A stretch of 22,092 nt of DNA from Candidatus Bathyarchaeota archaeon (GCA_016934355.1 JAFGTA010000153.1:1-22092); one strand, 5' to 3'. Counted from the first letter of the stretch, positions 1 through 7,512 are shown. A program made the numbers and translations. Notes: a model not told the origin generated them from the letters alone.

Positions 1-1
1 G

Positions 2-871
2 CTAAGAGACACATCAGTCGGCGTCAGGCCCACCGAGGTCGGCGTCGTTGACAGCGTCTTCATCACCAAGGACATCGAGGGAAGCCAGCTAGTAAAGATC
101 AAGGTACGCAGCAACAGGGTGCCCGAGCTCGGCGACAAGTTCGTCAGCAGGCACGGCCAGAAGGGCGTCATCGGCATGCTGGTGCCCCAGGAAGACATGC
201 CCTTCAGCGCCAGCGGCGTCATACCGGACATCGTCATGAACCCCCACGCCTACCCCAGCCGTATGACGGTAGGCCAGTTCATCGAGGCCATCGCCGGGAA
301 GGCCGCGGCCCTCAGAGGCGAGATAGTGGACGGAACACCGTTCGCCAACGAGGACCCCAAGAGCCTCGAGAGGATACTCACCGAGCTGGGCTTCCAGAGC
401 GGCGGCCGCGAGATGATGTACGACGGCATGAGCGGCAAGATGTACGAGGCAGAGATATTCGTCGGCGTAGCCTTCTACCAGAAGCTCCACCACATGGTTG
501 TGGACAAGATCCACGCCAGGGCCCGCGGCCAGGTCCAGATGCTCACACGTCAGCCGACGGAGGGCAGGGCCCGGGGCGGCGGCCTCAGGTTCGGCGAGAT
601 GGAGCGCGACTGCTTAGTAGGTCACGGCGCCGCGATGCTGCTCAAGGACAGGCTGCTGGAGGAGTCTGACGCGTACACCATCTACGTCTGCGAGAAGTGT
701 GGGCGTCAGGGCTTCTACGACATAAGGCAGCGGAAGTACGTCTGCCCCACATGTGAGGGCAAGGGAGACATCGAGCCCGTCACGGTCTCATACGCTTTCA
801 AGCTGCTTCTGCAGGAGATGCAGAGCCTATGCCTTTCACCCAGCCTCGAGCTGGCGAAGGAGGTAGAGTAG
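2..871 (+). CDS. rpoB: RNA polymerase subunit B, C-terminal part (5' truncated)
   Basis: This is the C-terminal 289 residues of the second-largest subunit of archaeal RNA polymerase; the frame is open to the window edge. Visible hallmarks are RDTSVGVRPTEVG at the edge, then KFVSRHGQKGVIG, which belongs to the conserved region near the active centre. These are followed by NPHAYPSRMT, the GGLRFGEMERDCLVGHG motif, and a C-terminal zinc site with Cys230/Cys233 and Cys248/Cys251 (window numbering). It ends with YAFKLLLQEMQSL, the typical clamp-anchoring tail. A GTG at 119 could be taken as a start, but homology clearly continues upstream, so it is internal. Whether rpoB is whole or split into B'/B'' cannot be seen here. 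The stop lies one base before rpoA, and the rpoA ribosome-binding site lies inside this gene's end. Confidence 0.97.
   Translation, partial: LRDTSVGVRPTEVGVVDSVFITKDIEGSQLVKIKVRSNRVPELGDKFVSRHGQKGVIGMLVPQEDMPFSASGVIPDIVMNPHAYPSRMTVGQFIEAIAGKAAALRGEIVDGTPFANEDPKSLERILTELGFQSGGREMMYDGMSGKMYEAEIFVGVAFYQKLHHMVVDKIHARARGQVQMLTRQPTEGRARGGGLRFGEMERDCLVGHGAAMLLKDRLLEESDAYTIYVCEKCGRQGFYDIRQRKYVCPTCEGKGDIEPVTVSYAFKLLLQEMQSLCLSPSLELAKEVE
859..866 (+). promoter_or_regulatory. Strong Shine-Dalgarno site for rpoA
   Basis: AAGGAGGT-like sequence ends about 7 bases before the ATG at 873 and lies inside the last rpoB codons. It fixes the rpoA start and shows translation by SD pairing within the operon. Confidence 0.75.
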
Positions 872-872
872 G

Positions 873-3800
873 ATGAGCAAGGTTATCGACGCCATCAAGT
901 TCGGCCTCCTGAGCCCAGACGAGATAAGGCGCCTCAGCGTGGTCGAGATAGGGACAAGCGACACCTACGACGAGGACGGCGCCCCCATCGCGGGCGGCCT
1001 CATGGACCAGCGCCTAGGCACATTGGAGCCTAGGCAGCGGTGCCGCACCTGCGGTAACATAGCAATCAACTGCCCGGGCCACTTCGGCCACATCGAGCTC
1101 GCGGTGCCGGTCATCCACGTGGAGTTCGCGAAGCAGATCTACAGGGTTCTCAGCGCGACGTGCAGGGGCTGCGGGAGCATACTGCTGGACGACGAGACCA
1201 AGGAGAAGCTGACGGCCCAGCGGAACATGGACATCGAGATGTTCGGCAAGGTCAGCGACGAGACCAGCGCCGAGATCATGAAGCAGGCGAAGAAGTACAA
1301 GAGGCACAAGGAGTGCCCCTACTGCGGCATGGTGCAGACAATCGTAAAGTTCAACAAACCAACCACGTTCCTCGAGATCGAGAAGGAGGAGTTCTTCGAC
1401 GCCGAGGACGAGAACATGGAGGAGGACGTCACACGCAGGCTCACAGCCAACATGATCAGGGAGTGGTTCGAGCGTATCCCGGATGAGGACCTTGAGCTCC
1501 TTGACTTCGAGCCCGGCGCTGCGAGGCCCGAGTGGATGGTGTTGCAGGTGCTGCCGGTGCCGCCCGTGGACGTACGGCCCAGCATAATCCTCGAGTCCGG
1601 CATCAGGGCAGAGGACGACCTCACCCACAAGCTTGTCGACATCATCAGGATCAACCAGAGGCTCCGCGAGAACATCGACGCCGGCGCCCCCACCCTCATC
1701 ATAGAGGACCTCAGTGAGCTCCTCCAGTACCACGTCACCACATACTTCAACAACGAGGTCAGCGGAATCCCGCCGGCCCGCCACAGGAGCGGCAGGACCC
1801 TCAAGAGCCTCGCCCAGCGCCTCAAAGGCAAGGAGGGCAGGTTCAGGGGTAACCTCAGCGGAAAACGCGTCGATTACTCGGCGCGTACTGTCATCAGCCC
1901 TGACCCCAACATAGACATCAACCAGGTGGGTGTACCGGTGCACATCGCGACAAAGCTTACGGTGCCGGACGTTGTCACTGAGCGAAACATCGAAGAGATG
2001 AGGAAGCTCGTGTTCAACGGCCCCTACAAGCACCCAGGTGCCCTCTACATCATCAGACCCGACAACAAGAGGACCAGGCTCGAGTTCGTCGCGGACAGGG
2101 CCCTTATAGCGCAGGGCATAGAGCCTGGCTTCATCATCGAGAGGCACCTGAAGGATGGGGACATCGCGCTGTTCAACCGGCAGCCGTCGCTGCACAGGAT
2201 GAGCATCATGGCGCACCGCGTCAGGGTGCTGCCCTACAAGACGTTCAGGATGCACCTCACCGTCTGCCCGCCGTACAACGCGGACTTTGACGGAGACGAG
2301 ATGAATCTTCACATCCCGCAGAGTAAGGAGGCGCAGACCGAGGCACGGCTGCTGATGCAGGTGCAGGACCAGATTCTGAGCCCCCGCTACGGGGCGCCCA
2401 TCATCGGGGCCGGCAAGGACTACATTAGCGGCGCCTACCTGCTCACGCGGAGGGTAATGATGCTCACGGCGGACGAGGTCGGCAAGCTCGTGGCGTACAC
2501 GGGCTACAAGGGCGATATACCGGAGCCGACTACGCTTGACCCCGAGCCCCTTTGGAGTGGTAAGAGCATCTTCAGCTTCTTCCTGCCGGACGACTTCAGC
2601 TTCGTCAGCAAAGCCAACATCTGTATGCACTGTCAAGAGTGCAAGGAGGCGGAGTGCGAGTACGACGCTTACGTCATGATCCAGAACGGCGAGCTCAAGA
2701 CGGGGGTCATCGACAAGAACAGCATCGGCGCGGAGCGGCCCGATACCATCTTCCACAGGATCATCAAGGACTACGGCACAGACGTAGGCCACGACTTCCT
2801 CAACGGGGTGAGCAGGCTAATCAACGGCTTCCTCACGCTGAAGGGATTCACCTACAGCTACGACGAGCTGGAGCTCGGCGACAAGGAGCAGAAGGACATC
2901 AGCAGGGTCATGAGGACCATGGAGCGCAGCGTCGAGAAGCTCACAGAGGAGTACGAGACTAGCGTCCTTGAGAGGCTTCCAGGCCAGACGCTGCAGGAGA
3001 GCTTCGAGATCAAGGTCATGAACGAGCTCGCCAAGGCCCGTGACAGGGCCGGCGAGACGGTGCAGGAGGGGCTGCCCATAAGCAACAGTGGCATAATCAT
3101 GACACGCAGCGGCGCCCGAGGCAGCAGCCTAAACATCGGCCAGATGATGGGCAGCGTAGGCCAGCAGAGCATCCGTGGCAAACGGATCATGAGGGGCTAC
3201 GAGAACAGGACACTACCTCACTTCAAGGAGAATGACGCGGCGCCCGTCGCCCGAGGTTTCGTCTACAACTGCTACAGGGACGGCTTGACGCCTCTGGAGT
3301 TCTTCTTCCACGCCATGGGAGGACGCGAGGGGCTGGTGGACACGGCCGTGCGTACCCAGCAGAGTGGGTACATGCAGCGCCGCCTCATCAACGCCCTGGA
3401 GCATCTCAGGGTCGAGTACGACGGGACCGTTAGGAACAGTGTGGGCGACATCGTCCAGTTCCAGTACGGGGAGGACGGCGTAGACCCGGCGAAGAGCGAC
3501 CACGGCGTCGCCGTCAACGTCGCCCAGCTCACCGACAGAACGAGGATCAACATGAAGAAGGGTAAGGCCGCCAGCGACAAGGTCGTCGACGAGGCCGTCG
3601 ACGGCATCCAGGAGGTCATCCCCCAGCTCCTCCGTGAGGAGATCAGGCACAGGCTCAAGCAGGGTAAGCTCACCAAGCAGGGCGTCGAGGACGTCGTGGC
3701 GACTGTTCTCAAGAACTATGACTACAGCCTAGTGGAGCCCGGTGAGGCCGTCGGAATCGTCGCGGCGCAGAGCATCGGGGAGCCCGGCACTCAGATGACT

Positions 3801-4721
3801 CTCAGGACCTTCCACTACGCAGGCGTAGCCGAGCTGAACGTGACTCTGGGTCTTCCTCGTCTCATCGAGATCGTGGACGCCCGTAAGAGCCCTTCGACGC
3901 CGGTGATGAACATCTACCTCACAGAGAAGTACAGGAAGAGCGACAAGAAGGCACGCGAGGTGGCGCAGAAGCTCACCTACACCGTCATCGACGACGTCAT
4001 CGACAGCGTCAACGTCGACCTCCGCGAGGAGGCGGTCAGGATCATCCTAGACCCCGAGCGAATGGACACCCTAGGCGTCCAGAGCGGCGACGTGGAGAAG
4101 GCGCTGCCCTACAAGTACACCAAGGAAGACGAAAACACCTATCTCATCAGCCTTGAGGAAGACAAGGCAAGGGACCCCGAGCCCATAATACATTCCGTCA
4201 CGGAGGCCCAGATCAAGGGCATCCCCGAGATCAAACGCGTCCTCACAACCGTTGAGGACGGTGAGTGGGTCATCAGGACAGACGGAAGTAACCTGGAGGG
4301 AGTGCTCAGGATCGAGGGCGTGGACCCGACGAGGACGTCAACCAACAACATCCACGAGATCGCCCAGATATTTGGCATCGAGGCCGCGAGGAACGCCCTC
4401 ATCATGGAGGCGCACGCGGTGCTCTCCGAGCAGGGCTTGGACGTCGACATCAGGCACGTCATGCTGGTGTCAGACATCATGACCAAGACCGGTGAGGTGC
4501 AGCAGATAGGACGCCACGGGATCAGCGGCGAGAAATCCAGTGTCTTGGCGAGGGCGGCCTTCGAGCTGACCATCCAGCACCTGGTCGACGCGGCGATAAA
4601 GGGCGAGATCGATCCCCTTAAAGGGGTGATCGAGAACATAATCGTCGGACAGTCGATGCCCCTAGGCACAGGAAGCGTCGAGTTGTTCATGACTCAAAGA
4701 GGAGAAAGAAGCGATGAGTAG
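873..4721 (+). CDS. rpoA: RNA polymerase largest subunit, unsplit A' plus A''
   Basis: This is the catalytic largest subunit of DNA-directed RNA polymerase, in one 1282-residue chain. N-terminal zinc sites are Cys57/Cys60/Cys67/His70 and Cys97/Cys100/Cys148/Cys151. The magnesium-binding catalytic motif NADFDGD is at residues 469-475 (Asp471, 473, 475). A four-cysteine cluster, CMHCQECKEAEC, lies at 584-595. The A''-type region begins around 890-950 and contains EPGEAVGIVAAQSIGEPGTQ (trigger-loop side), FHYAG, and GLPRLIEIVDAR. In most archaea, A' (about 880-900 residues) and A'' (about 390) are separate genes. Here the frame runs through the junction with no stop, start-site gap or intein, and the total equals the sum of the two. 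It starts one base after rpoB, and its last 8 bases overlap rpl30e. Confidence 0.98.
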   Translation: MSKVIDAIKFGLLSPDEIRRLSVVEIGTSDTYDEDGAPIAGGLMDQRLGTLEPRQRCRTCGNIAINCPGHFGHIELAVPVIHVEFAKQIYRVLSATCRGCGSILLDDETKEKLTAQRNMDIEMFGKVSDETSAEIMKQAKKYKRHKECPYCGMVQTIVKFNKPTTFLEIEKEEFFDAEDENMEEDVTRRLTANMIREWFERIPDEDLELLDFEPGAARPEWMVLQVLPVPPVDVRPSIILESGIRAEDDLTHKLVDIIRINQRLRENIDAGAPTLIIEDLSELLQYHVTTYFNNEVSGIPPARHRSGRTLKSLAQRLKGKEGRFRGNLSGKRVDYSARTVISPDPNIDINQVGVPVHIATKLTVPDVVTERNIEEMRKLVFNGPYKHPGALYIIRPDNKRTRLEFVADRALIAQGIEPGFIIERHLKDGDIALFNRQPSLHRMSIMAHRVRVLPYKTFRMHLTVCPPYNADFDGDEMNLHIPQSKEAQTEARLLMQVQDQILSPRYGAPIIGAGKDYISGAYLLTRRVMMLTADEVGKLVAYTGYKGDIPEPTTLDPEPLWSGKSIFSFFLPDDFSFVSKANICMHCQECKEAECEYDAYVMIQNGELKTGVIDKNSIGAERPDTIFHRIIKDYGTDVGHDFLNGVSRLINGFLTLKGFTYSYDELELGDKEQKDISRVMRTMERSVEKLTEEYETSVLERLPGQTLQESFEIKVMNELAKARDRAGETVQEGLPISNSGIIMTRSGARGSSLNIGQMMGSVGQQSIRGKRIMRGYENRTLPHFKENDAAPVARGFVYNCYRDGLTPLEFFFHAMGGREGLVDTAVRTQQSGYMQRRLINALEHLRVEYDGTVRNSVGDIVQFQYGEDGVDPAKSDHGVAVNVAQLTDRTRINMKKGKAASDKVVDEAVDGIQEVIPQLLREEIRHRLKQGKLTKQGVEDVVATVLKNYDYSLVEPGEAVGIVAAQSIGEPGTQMTLRTFHYAGVAELNVTLGLPRLIEIVDARKSPSTPVMNIYLTEKYRKSDKKAREVAQKLTYTVIDDVIDSVNVDLREEAVRIILDPERMDTLGVQSGDVEKALPYKYTKEDENTYLISLEEDKARDPEPIIHSVTEAQIKGIPEIKRVLTTVEDGEWVIRTDGSNLEGVLRIEGVDPTRTSTNNIHEIAQIFGIEAARNALIMEAHAVLSEQGLDVDIRHVMLVSDIMTKTGEVQQIGRHGISGEKSSVLARAAFELTIQHLVDAAIKGEIDPLKGVIENIIVGQSMPLGTGSVELFMTQRGERSDE
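4610..4632 (+). other. Hairpin-forming inverted repeat in the 3' end of rpoA
   Basis: CGATCCCCT (4610-4618) can pair with AGGGG (4622-4626) and ATCG (4629-4632), leaving a 3-base loop and a 2-base TG bulge. It lies in coding sequence for DPLKGVI, a conserved stretch, so it may be a by-product of the protein sequence. Confidence 0.35.
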
Positions 4722-5016
4722 CGTCGATCACGAGCTGAGACTCGCTCTCTCCACCGGCAAGGTCCAGTTAGGGTCTAAGCAGGCGGTTAGAGAGATAAGG
4801 CGAGGCCGGGCAAGAATGGCTATCCTTAGCACTAACTGCCCAAGCGATAAAGCCGAGTCCATAAAGACATATGGACGGCTTTCTGAGATACCCGTGCTTA
4901 CGCACGCGAAAGACAGCGTAGATTTGGGGGTGCTGTGTGGGAAACCCTACCCTGTTTCGGCGATAGTAATCAACGACCCGGGAGACTCAAGGATACTAGA
5001 CCTAGTGAAGGAATAG
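4714..5016 (+). CDS. rpl30e: L30e-family ribosomal protein
   Basis: This 100-residue protein matches the archaeal/eukaryotic L30e fold (L7Ae/L30e/S12e/Gadd45 superfamily of RNA-binding proteins). Recognisable features are the N-terminal LRLALSTGKVQLGSKQAVREIRRGRA helix region, AILSTNCPSD, the central IPVLTHAKDSVDLG segment, and GKPYPVSAIVINDPGDS. It is expected to bind rRNA in the large subunit, and its place between rpoA and nusA is the standard archaeal order. The ATG overlaps the end of rpoA by 8 bases, and a GGAG-type ribosome-binding site lies about 10 bases upstream, so translation is probably coupled to rpoA. Length is normal for the family. Confidence 0.93.
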   Translation: MSSVDHELRLALSTGKVQLGSKQAVREIRRGRARMAILSTNCPSDKAESIKTYGRLSEIPVLTHAKDSVDLGVLCGKPYPVSAIVINDPGDSRILDLVKE

Positions 5017-5018
5017 AG

Positions 5019-5456
5019 ATGCTTAACAACATAAAGATCACCGAGAACGAGATGAAGTTCATACAGCTCCTACAGAACATGACGGGAGCAACGATTGTAG
5101 ACTGCATAATAGACGAAGACGAGGAGACCATCATATTCACCGTCAAGAAGGGAGAGGTAGGGCTCGCCGTCGGGAAGGGCGGCGAAAAGATAAAGCGTTT
5201 CCGCAGCATGACCAACAAGCAGGTAGAGATATACGAGTATCTGCCCGAGCCGGAGAAGTTCATCAGGAACGCGTTGAAGCCGGCGAAGGTCAAGGACATC
5301 CGCCTCGTCGACAGGATGGAGGGAAAGAAGATCGCCATGGTGAACGTGGAGCCCAAGGACAAGGGCATCGCCATAGGCAAGAACGGGTCAAACATCAAGA
5401 AGATAAGGTTCTTGGCGAACCGCTACTTCCAGCTCGACACAGTCGTAATAAACTAA
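5019..5456 (+). CDS. nusA: NusA-like transcription factor with two KH domains
   Basis: This is a 145-residue archaeal NusA-type protein: two KH RNA-binding domains without the N-terminal polymerase-binding domain or the S1 domain of bacterial NusA. KH loops of GxxG type are visible as GKGGEKIKRFR (about residues 51-61) and GKNGSNIKKIR (about 120-130). The start is ATG at 5019, two bases after the rpl30e stop. An upstream GTG at 4935 is open in frame, but it would add 28 residues that are only rpl30e read in another frame, and they do not look like NusA. In many archaea the next genes are rps12, rps7 and elongation factor 1A. None follows here; the next gene is on the other strand. Confidence 0.92.
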   Translation: MLNNIKITENEMKFIQLLQNMTGATIVDCIIDEDEETIIFTVKKGEVGLAVGKGGEKIKRFRSMTNKQVEIYEYLPEPEKFIRNALKPAKVKDIRLVDRMEGKKIAMVNVEPKDKGIAIGKNGSNIKKIRFLANRYFQLDTVVIN

Positions 5457-5458
5457 GC

Positions 5459-5490
5459 TTTCTCTATCCAACCTAATTTTACGTTTTTAG
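5459..5490 (+). terminator. T-rich terminator after the RNA polymerase operon
   Basis: Pyrimidine-rich stretch with T runs at 5477-5480 and 5484-5488, directly after the nusA stop. This is the usual archaeal form of intrinsic terminator (T tract, no required hairpin). Confidence 0.6.
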
Positions 5491-5551
5491 CTGTTAGACG
5501 CAACCAAGTTTGGGATGTAGACTCTCGGCGCATACGCATCTATTCGACAGT

Positions 5552-5577
5552 ACTTGACCTCAAGTGATCAAGTGCTT
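5552..5577. repeat. Inverted and direct repeat of TCAAGT between convergent genes
   Basis: ACTTGA-CC-TCAAGT (5552-5565) is a perfect 6-base inverted repeat, followed by a second copy of TCAAGTG (5568-5574) in direct orientation. It overlaps the stop codon of the minus-strand gene ending at 5568. It may act as a transcript end or as a protein-binding site. Confidence 0.4.
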
Positions 5578-6059
5578 CGAAGCCCATTCATCTCTGAATC
5601 TAATACTCTTAACAGCTCATCAGGGTTCCTCGTGTTGAAGAAGAGAGGCCTGCGCTTCGTCGATACCACTCTGATTCCGGGGCCGTACCTTATTATGTAC
5701 GCGACGCTGCCGTCGAAGCCCCACCTCAACCCGAGACCCCCATACCTCCACCACGGAGGCTTCACGGCTTCGACGTGAACAACGTCGCTAAGGTTGATCC
5801 GGGTCTTTATGAAGCCGAAACCGATTTCCAGCACTCCTCCGGCTACCTCGATCCTAAGGGTGCGGAAGACGAAGTAGATGCCTACCGTGAGGAGGGTGGA
5901 GAGAGCCAGCACAACCCTGGACACGCCACCCATTTTAACGGGCGGGTTGAGGGAGAGGTAAGCGAGCATCAGAACAGCGCCGCCCACAAGCAAGTTGTAC
6001 ACCGGATGCGCCTCGTACTCCTCATAGTACAGGGAGTCAACGCGTCTCCCACTCTGCAT
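5568..6059 (-). CDS. Small membrane protein with PH-like cytoplasmic domain
   Basis: This 163-residue protein is of no named family that I can assign. Two hydrophobic segments (about residues 22-39 and 46-66) form a membrane hairpin. It is followed by a soluble region of about 95 residues rich in short beta-like strands: LRIEVAGGVLEIGFG, RINLSDVVHVEAV, GSVAYIIRYGPG, IRVVSTKRRPLFFNTRN, and a final helix PDELLRVLDSEM. This pattern (two membrane helices, then a strand-rich domain with a terminal helix) resembles bacterial PH-domain membrane proteins (YdbS/PH2-like); that is inference from layout. It is divergent from the hydrolase gene at 6134, with a TATA-like element 26 bases upstream of its ATG, so the transcript is probably leaderless. 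Confidence 0.75.
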   Translation of the reverse strand: MQSGRRVDSLYYEEYEAHPVYNLLVGGAVLMLAYLSLNPPVKMGGVSRVVLALSTLLTVGIYFVFRTLRIEVAGGVLEIGFGFIKTRINLSDVVHVEAVKPPWWRYGGLGLRWGFDGSVAYIIRYGPGIRVVSTKRRPLFFNTRNPDELLRVLDSEMNGLRST

Positions 6060-6080
6060 AATTTGAGTTTCTCTCGTCGG

Positions 6081-6088
6081 CTTAAATC
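6081..6088 (-). promoter_or_regulatory. TATA-like box for the membrane protein gene
   Basis: Reads GATTTAAG on the minus strand, centred about 26 bases before the ATG at 6059. This spacing predicts transcription starting at or next to the start codon. Confidence 0.5.
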
Positions 6089-6103
6089 TGTTCCCCGGGT
6101 GAA

Positions 6104-6112
6104 GCTTTAACC
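6104..6112 (+). promoter_or_regulatory. TATA-like box for the NodB-fold hydrolase operon
   Basis: GCTTTAACC is centred about 26 bases before the ATG at 6134, and no Shine-Dalgarno motif is visible. Both fit a leaderless transcript. It lies about 20 bases from the opposing box of the divergent gene. Confidence 0.5.
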
Positions 6113-6133
6113 TACGAAACCCAACTGATACGT

Positions 6134-6946
6134 ATGGAGTCTGTTTGGCCTAAGGGCAATAGGTGCGCTGCCTGCTTCACCTTCGACCTCGACGCCGAGT
6201 ACGTGTTCATGGGGAATATGCCCGAGGTGGCGGAGATGCCTCGGGTGCTCAGTCAGGGCGAATACGTGTGGAGGGCAGGCATCATCCCGAGGATTCTCGA
6301 TGTCCTCGACGAGCACAGGATCAAGTCGACGTGGTTCGTGGTCGCGATGAACGCCGTCAACCACCCCGAGGAGGTCGCCGAGATCGTGAAGAGGGGGCAC
6401 GACGTAGCGACCCACGGCTGGGTACACGAGAAGATCACAGGCCTCACTAAGGAGGAGGAGACAGAGAGGAGGCTGAAATGCGTTCAGGCGATAGAGGACG
6501 CGACTGGGTACAGGCCTGTTGGGAACAGGACCGCAGGAGGCGAACTCAGCCCTAGCACGCTGGACATCCTCGCAGAGAACGGTTTCATCTACGATAGCAG
6601 CCTCAGGGGAAGCGACTTACCTTACAGGCTCCCCAACGGCTTGATCGAGGTGCCCAGCTACTACGAGATGGACGACTTCCACATCTTCGCGGACTACCCG
6701 TTCGGCAACTACAAGGCCCGGATGCTGAGCCCAGAGACGGGCTACGAGATTTGGACAAATGCCTTCGACGGGTATTACAGGTACGGGCTCTGCTGGACGA
6801 GCATGTTCCACCCCCAGATCATCGGGAAGCCCGGGAACATCATGCTATTGGAGAAGACTATAAACTACATGAAGCGGTTCCCGGATGTCTGGTTCGCCAA
6901 CGCCCGGATGGTAGCCGAGCACTGGAGGAGCAGGCAGCGGCCTTGA
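6134..6946 (+). CDS. NodB-fold hydrolase (polysaccharide deacetylase / cyclic imidase-like)
   Basis: This 270-residue protein belongs to the carbohydrate esterase 4 (NodB) superfamily of metal-dependent deacetylases and amidohydrolases. Motif 1 is TFDLDAE with Asp18/Asp20. Motif 2 is HGWVH, giving metal ligands His94 and His98. Motif 3 is the NRTAGGELSP stretch, and a late histidine is in MFHPQIIG (His226). It has no signal peptide or membrane segment, so it should be cytoplasmic. The MFHPxxxGxPG ending and lack of a secretion signal resemble the subgroup with Helicobacter PgdA-like proteins and cyclic imide hydrolases, so a small ring amide or imide is as likely a substrate as a polysaccharide. 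The stop overlaps the start of the VOC gene, which suggests coupled expression. Confidence 0.88.
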   Translation: MESVWPKGNRCAACFTFDLDAEYVFMGNMPEVAEMPRVLSQGEYVWRAGIIPRILDVLDEHRIKSTWFVVAMNAVNHPEEVAEIVKRGHDVATHGWVHEKITGLTKEEETERRLKCVQAIEDATGYRPVGNRTAGGELSPSTLDILAENGFIYDSSLRGSDLPYRLPNGLIEVPSYYEMDDFHIFADYPFGNYKARMLSPETGYEIWTNAFDGYYRYGLCWTSMFHPQIIGKPGNIMLLEKTINYMKRFPDVWFANARMVAEHWRSRQRP

Positions 6947-7323
6947 GTGGACTCAAGAAGATCGACTGCATCATGTTCAAGGTAAGCGACCTAGAGGCTT
7001 CGGCCCGTTTCTACGAGAACGTGATGGGCCTGAGGAGGGGCTGGACCGACATGGATCGTGGCATGGTGGGGTTTCTCTTCCCGGGGAACGACTCTGAGAT
7101 AGTTATTCACACTGACGATGGCTTACCTAACCCCTCGTACAGTTTCTCTGTCGACGACGTGAAGGAGTTCTGTAACGAGTATACTAGTAGAGGCTACAGG
7201 GTGCTCGAAGGCCCATTCGACGTCAGGACGGGTAAGTACGCCGTTCTGGAGGACCCCGACGGGAATAGGCTGGACATCATCGATCTCACGAAGTTCGGCG
7301 GGAAGCCCCGGTTCGACGGCTAA
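6943..7323 (+). CDS. VOC-superfamily protein (glyoxalase/dioxygenase fold)
   Basis: This is a 126-residue single-domain member of the vicinal oxygen chelate superfamily. Seen are FKVSDLEASARFYENVMGL (first beta-alpha-beta unit), FSVDDVKEFCNEYTSRGYRVLEGPF, and the late GKYAVLEDPDGNRLDIIDL. The chosen start is TTG at 6943, overlapping the TGA of the hydrolase, with GGAGGAG about 12 bases upstream. The open frame extends further up (to 6751), but those residues are only the hydrolase in another frame. The usual metal ligands are not all obvious: the first strand has Met11 where a His is common, His56 is present, and Asp111 sits where Glu is usual. Substrate is unknown. Genetic coupling suggests it handles the product or substrate of the NodB-fold enzyme. 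Confidence 0.85.
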   Translation: MSGLKKIDCIMFKVSDLEASARFYENVMGLRRGWTDMDRGMVGFLFPGNDSEIVIHTDDGLPNPSYSFSVDDVKEFCNEYTSRGYRVLEGPFDVRTGKYAVLEDPDGNRLDIIDLTKFGGKPRFDG

Positions 7324-7472
7324 TCTGTGGTGGGTCTCAGACACGCTGGCAGGTTCCCATGCGCCCTGTGGTTGGCCACACACTGGCAGCAGAGGCCCTT
7401 CCGTTCACAGTCTGTGCTCGTGCACACGCAGTGATCAAGGTTAACCGGCTTGTTCATGCAGTCTACGCTCAT
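7320..7472 (-). CDS. 50-residue cysteine-rich protein (DUF6485-like)
   Basis: This small protein has eight cysteines (5, 15, 17, 22, 28, 29, 31, 44) and histidines 14, 35 and 38. The pattern HCVCTSTDCERKGLCCQCV followed by NHRAHGNLPACLR resembles small archaeal/bacterial proteins with a CxC...C...GxCCxCxxxHrxxgxLPaC signature, which I recall as DUF6485. Function is unknown; the ligands suggest metal binding. ATG at 7472 is the only plausible start. The stop overlaps the stop of the convergent VOC gene. The T-rich stretch near 7498-7509 could serve as its TATA-like element, about 28 bases upstream. The conserved signature is what makes this a gene and not chance reading. Confidence 0.75.
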   Translation of the reverse strand: MSVDCMNKPVNLDHCVCTSTDCERKGLCCQCVANHRAHGNLPACLRPTTD

Positions 7473-7497
7473 GATTGTTCGCGTTAAAATCTGATCG

Positions 7498-7512
7498 GTA
7501 AATAAAAAAGAG
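7498..7512 (-). terminator. T tract after the RDD gene, possibly also a TATA-like element
   Basis: On the minus strand this reads CCTCTTTTTTATTTA, starting about 14 bases after the RDD stop. It fits an archaeal T-tract terminator. It also lies about 26-35 bases before the start of the small cysteine-rich gene and may act as its TATA element. Confidence 0.5.

Noticed and set aside
1014..2792. Long minus-strand open frame of 592 codons opposite rpoA
   Set aside because: It is a shadow of the GC-rich rpoA coding frame. It has no domain, composition is dominated by V, L, D, R and E as expected from the antisense, and rpoA is certain.
4935..5018. N-terminal extension of nusA from a GTG
   Set aside because: It overlaps rpl30e in another frame. 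The residues show no NusA similarity, and ATG 5019 is well placed after the rpl30e stop.
6751..6942. Long N-terminal extension of the VOC protein
   Set aside because: It lies fully within the hydrolase gene. VOC domains start near residue 5 of the shorter form, and a ribosome-binding site precedes TTG 6943.
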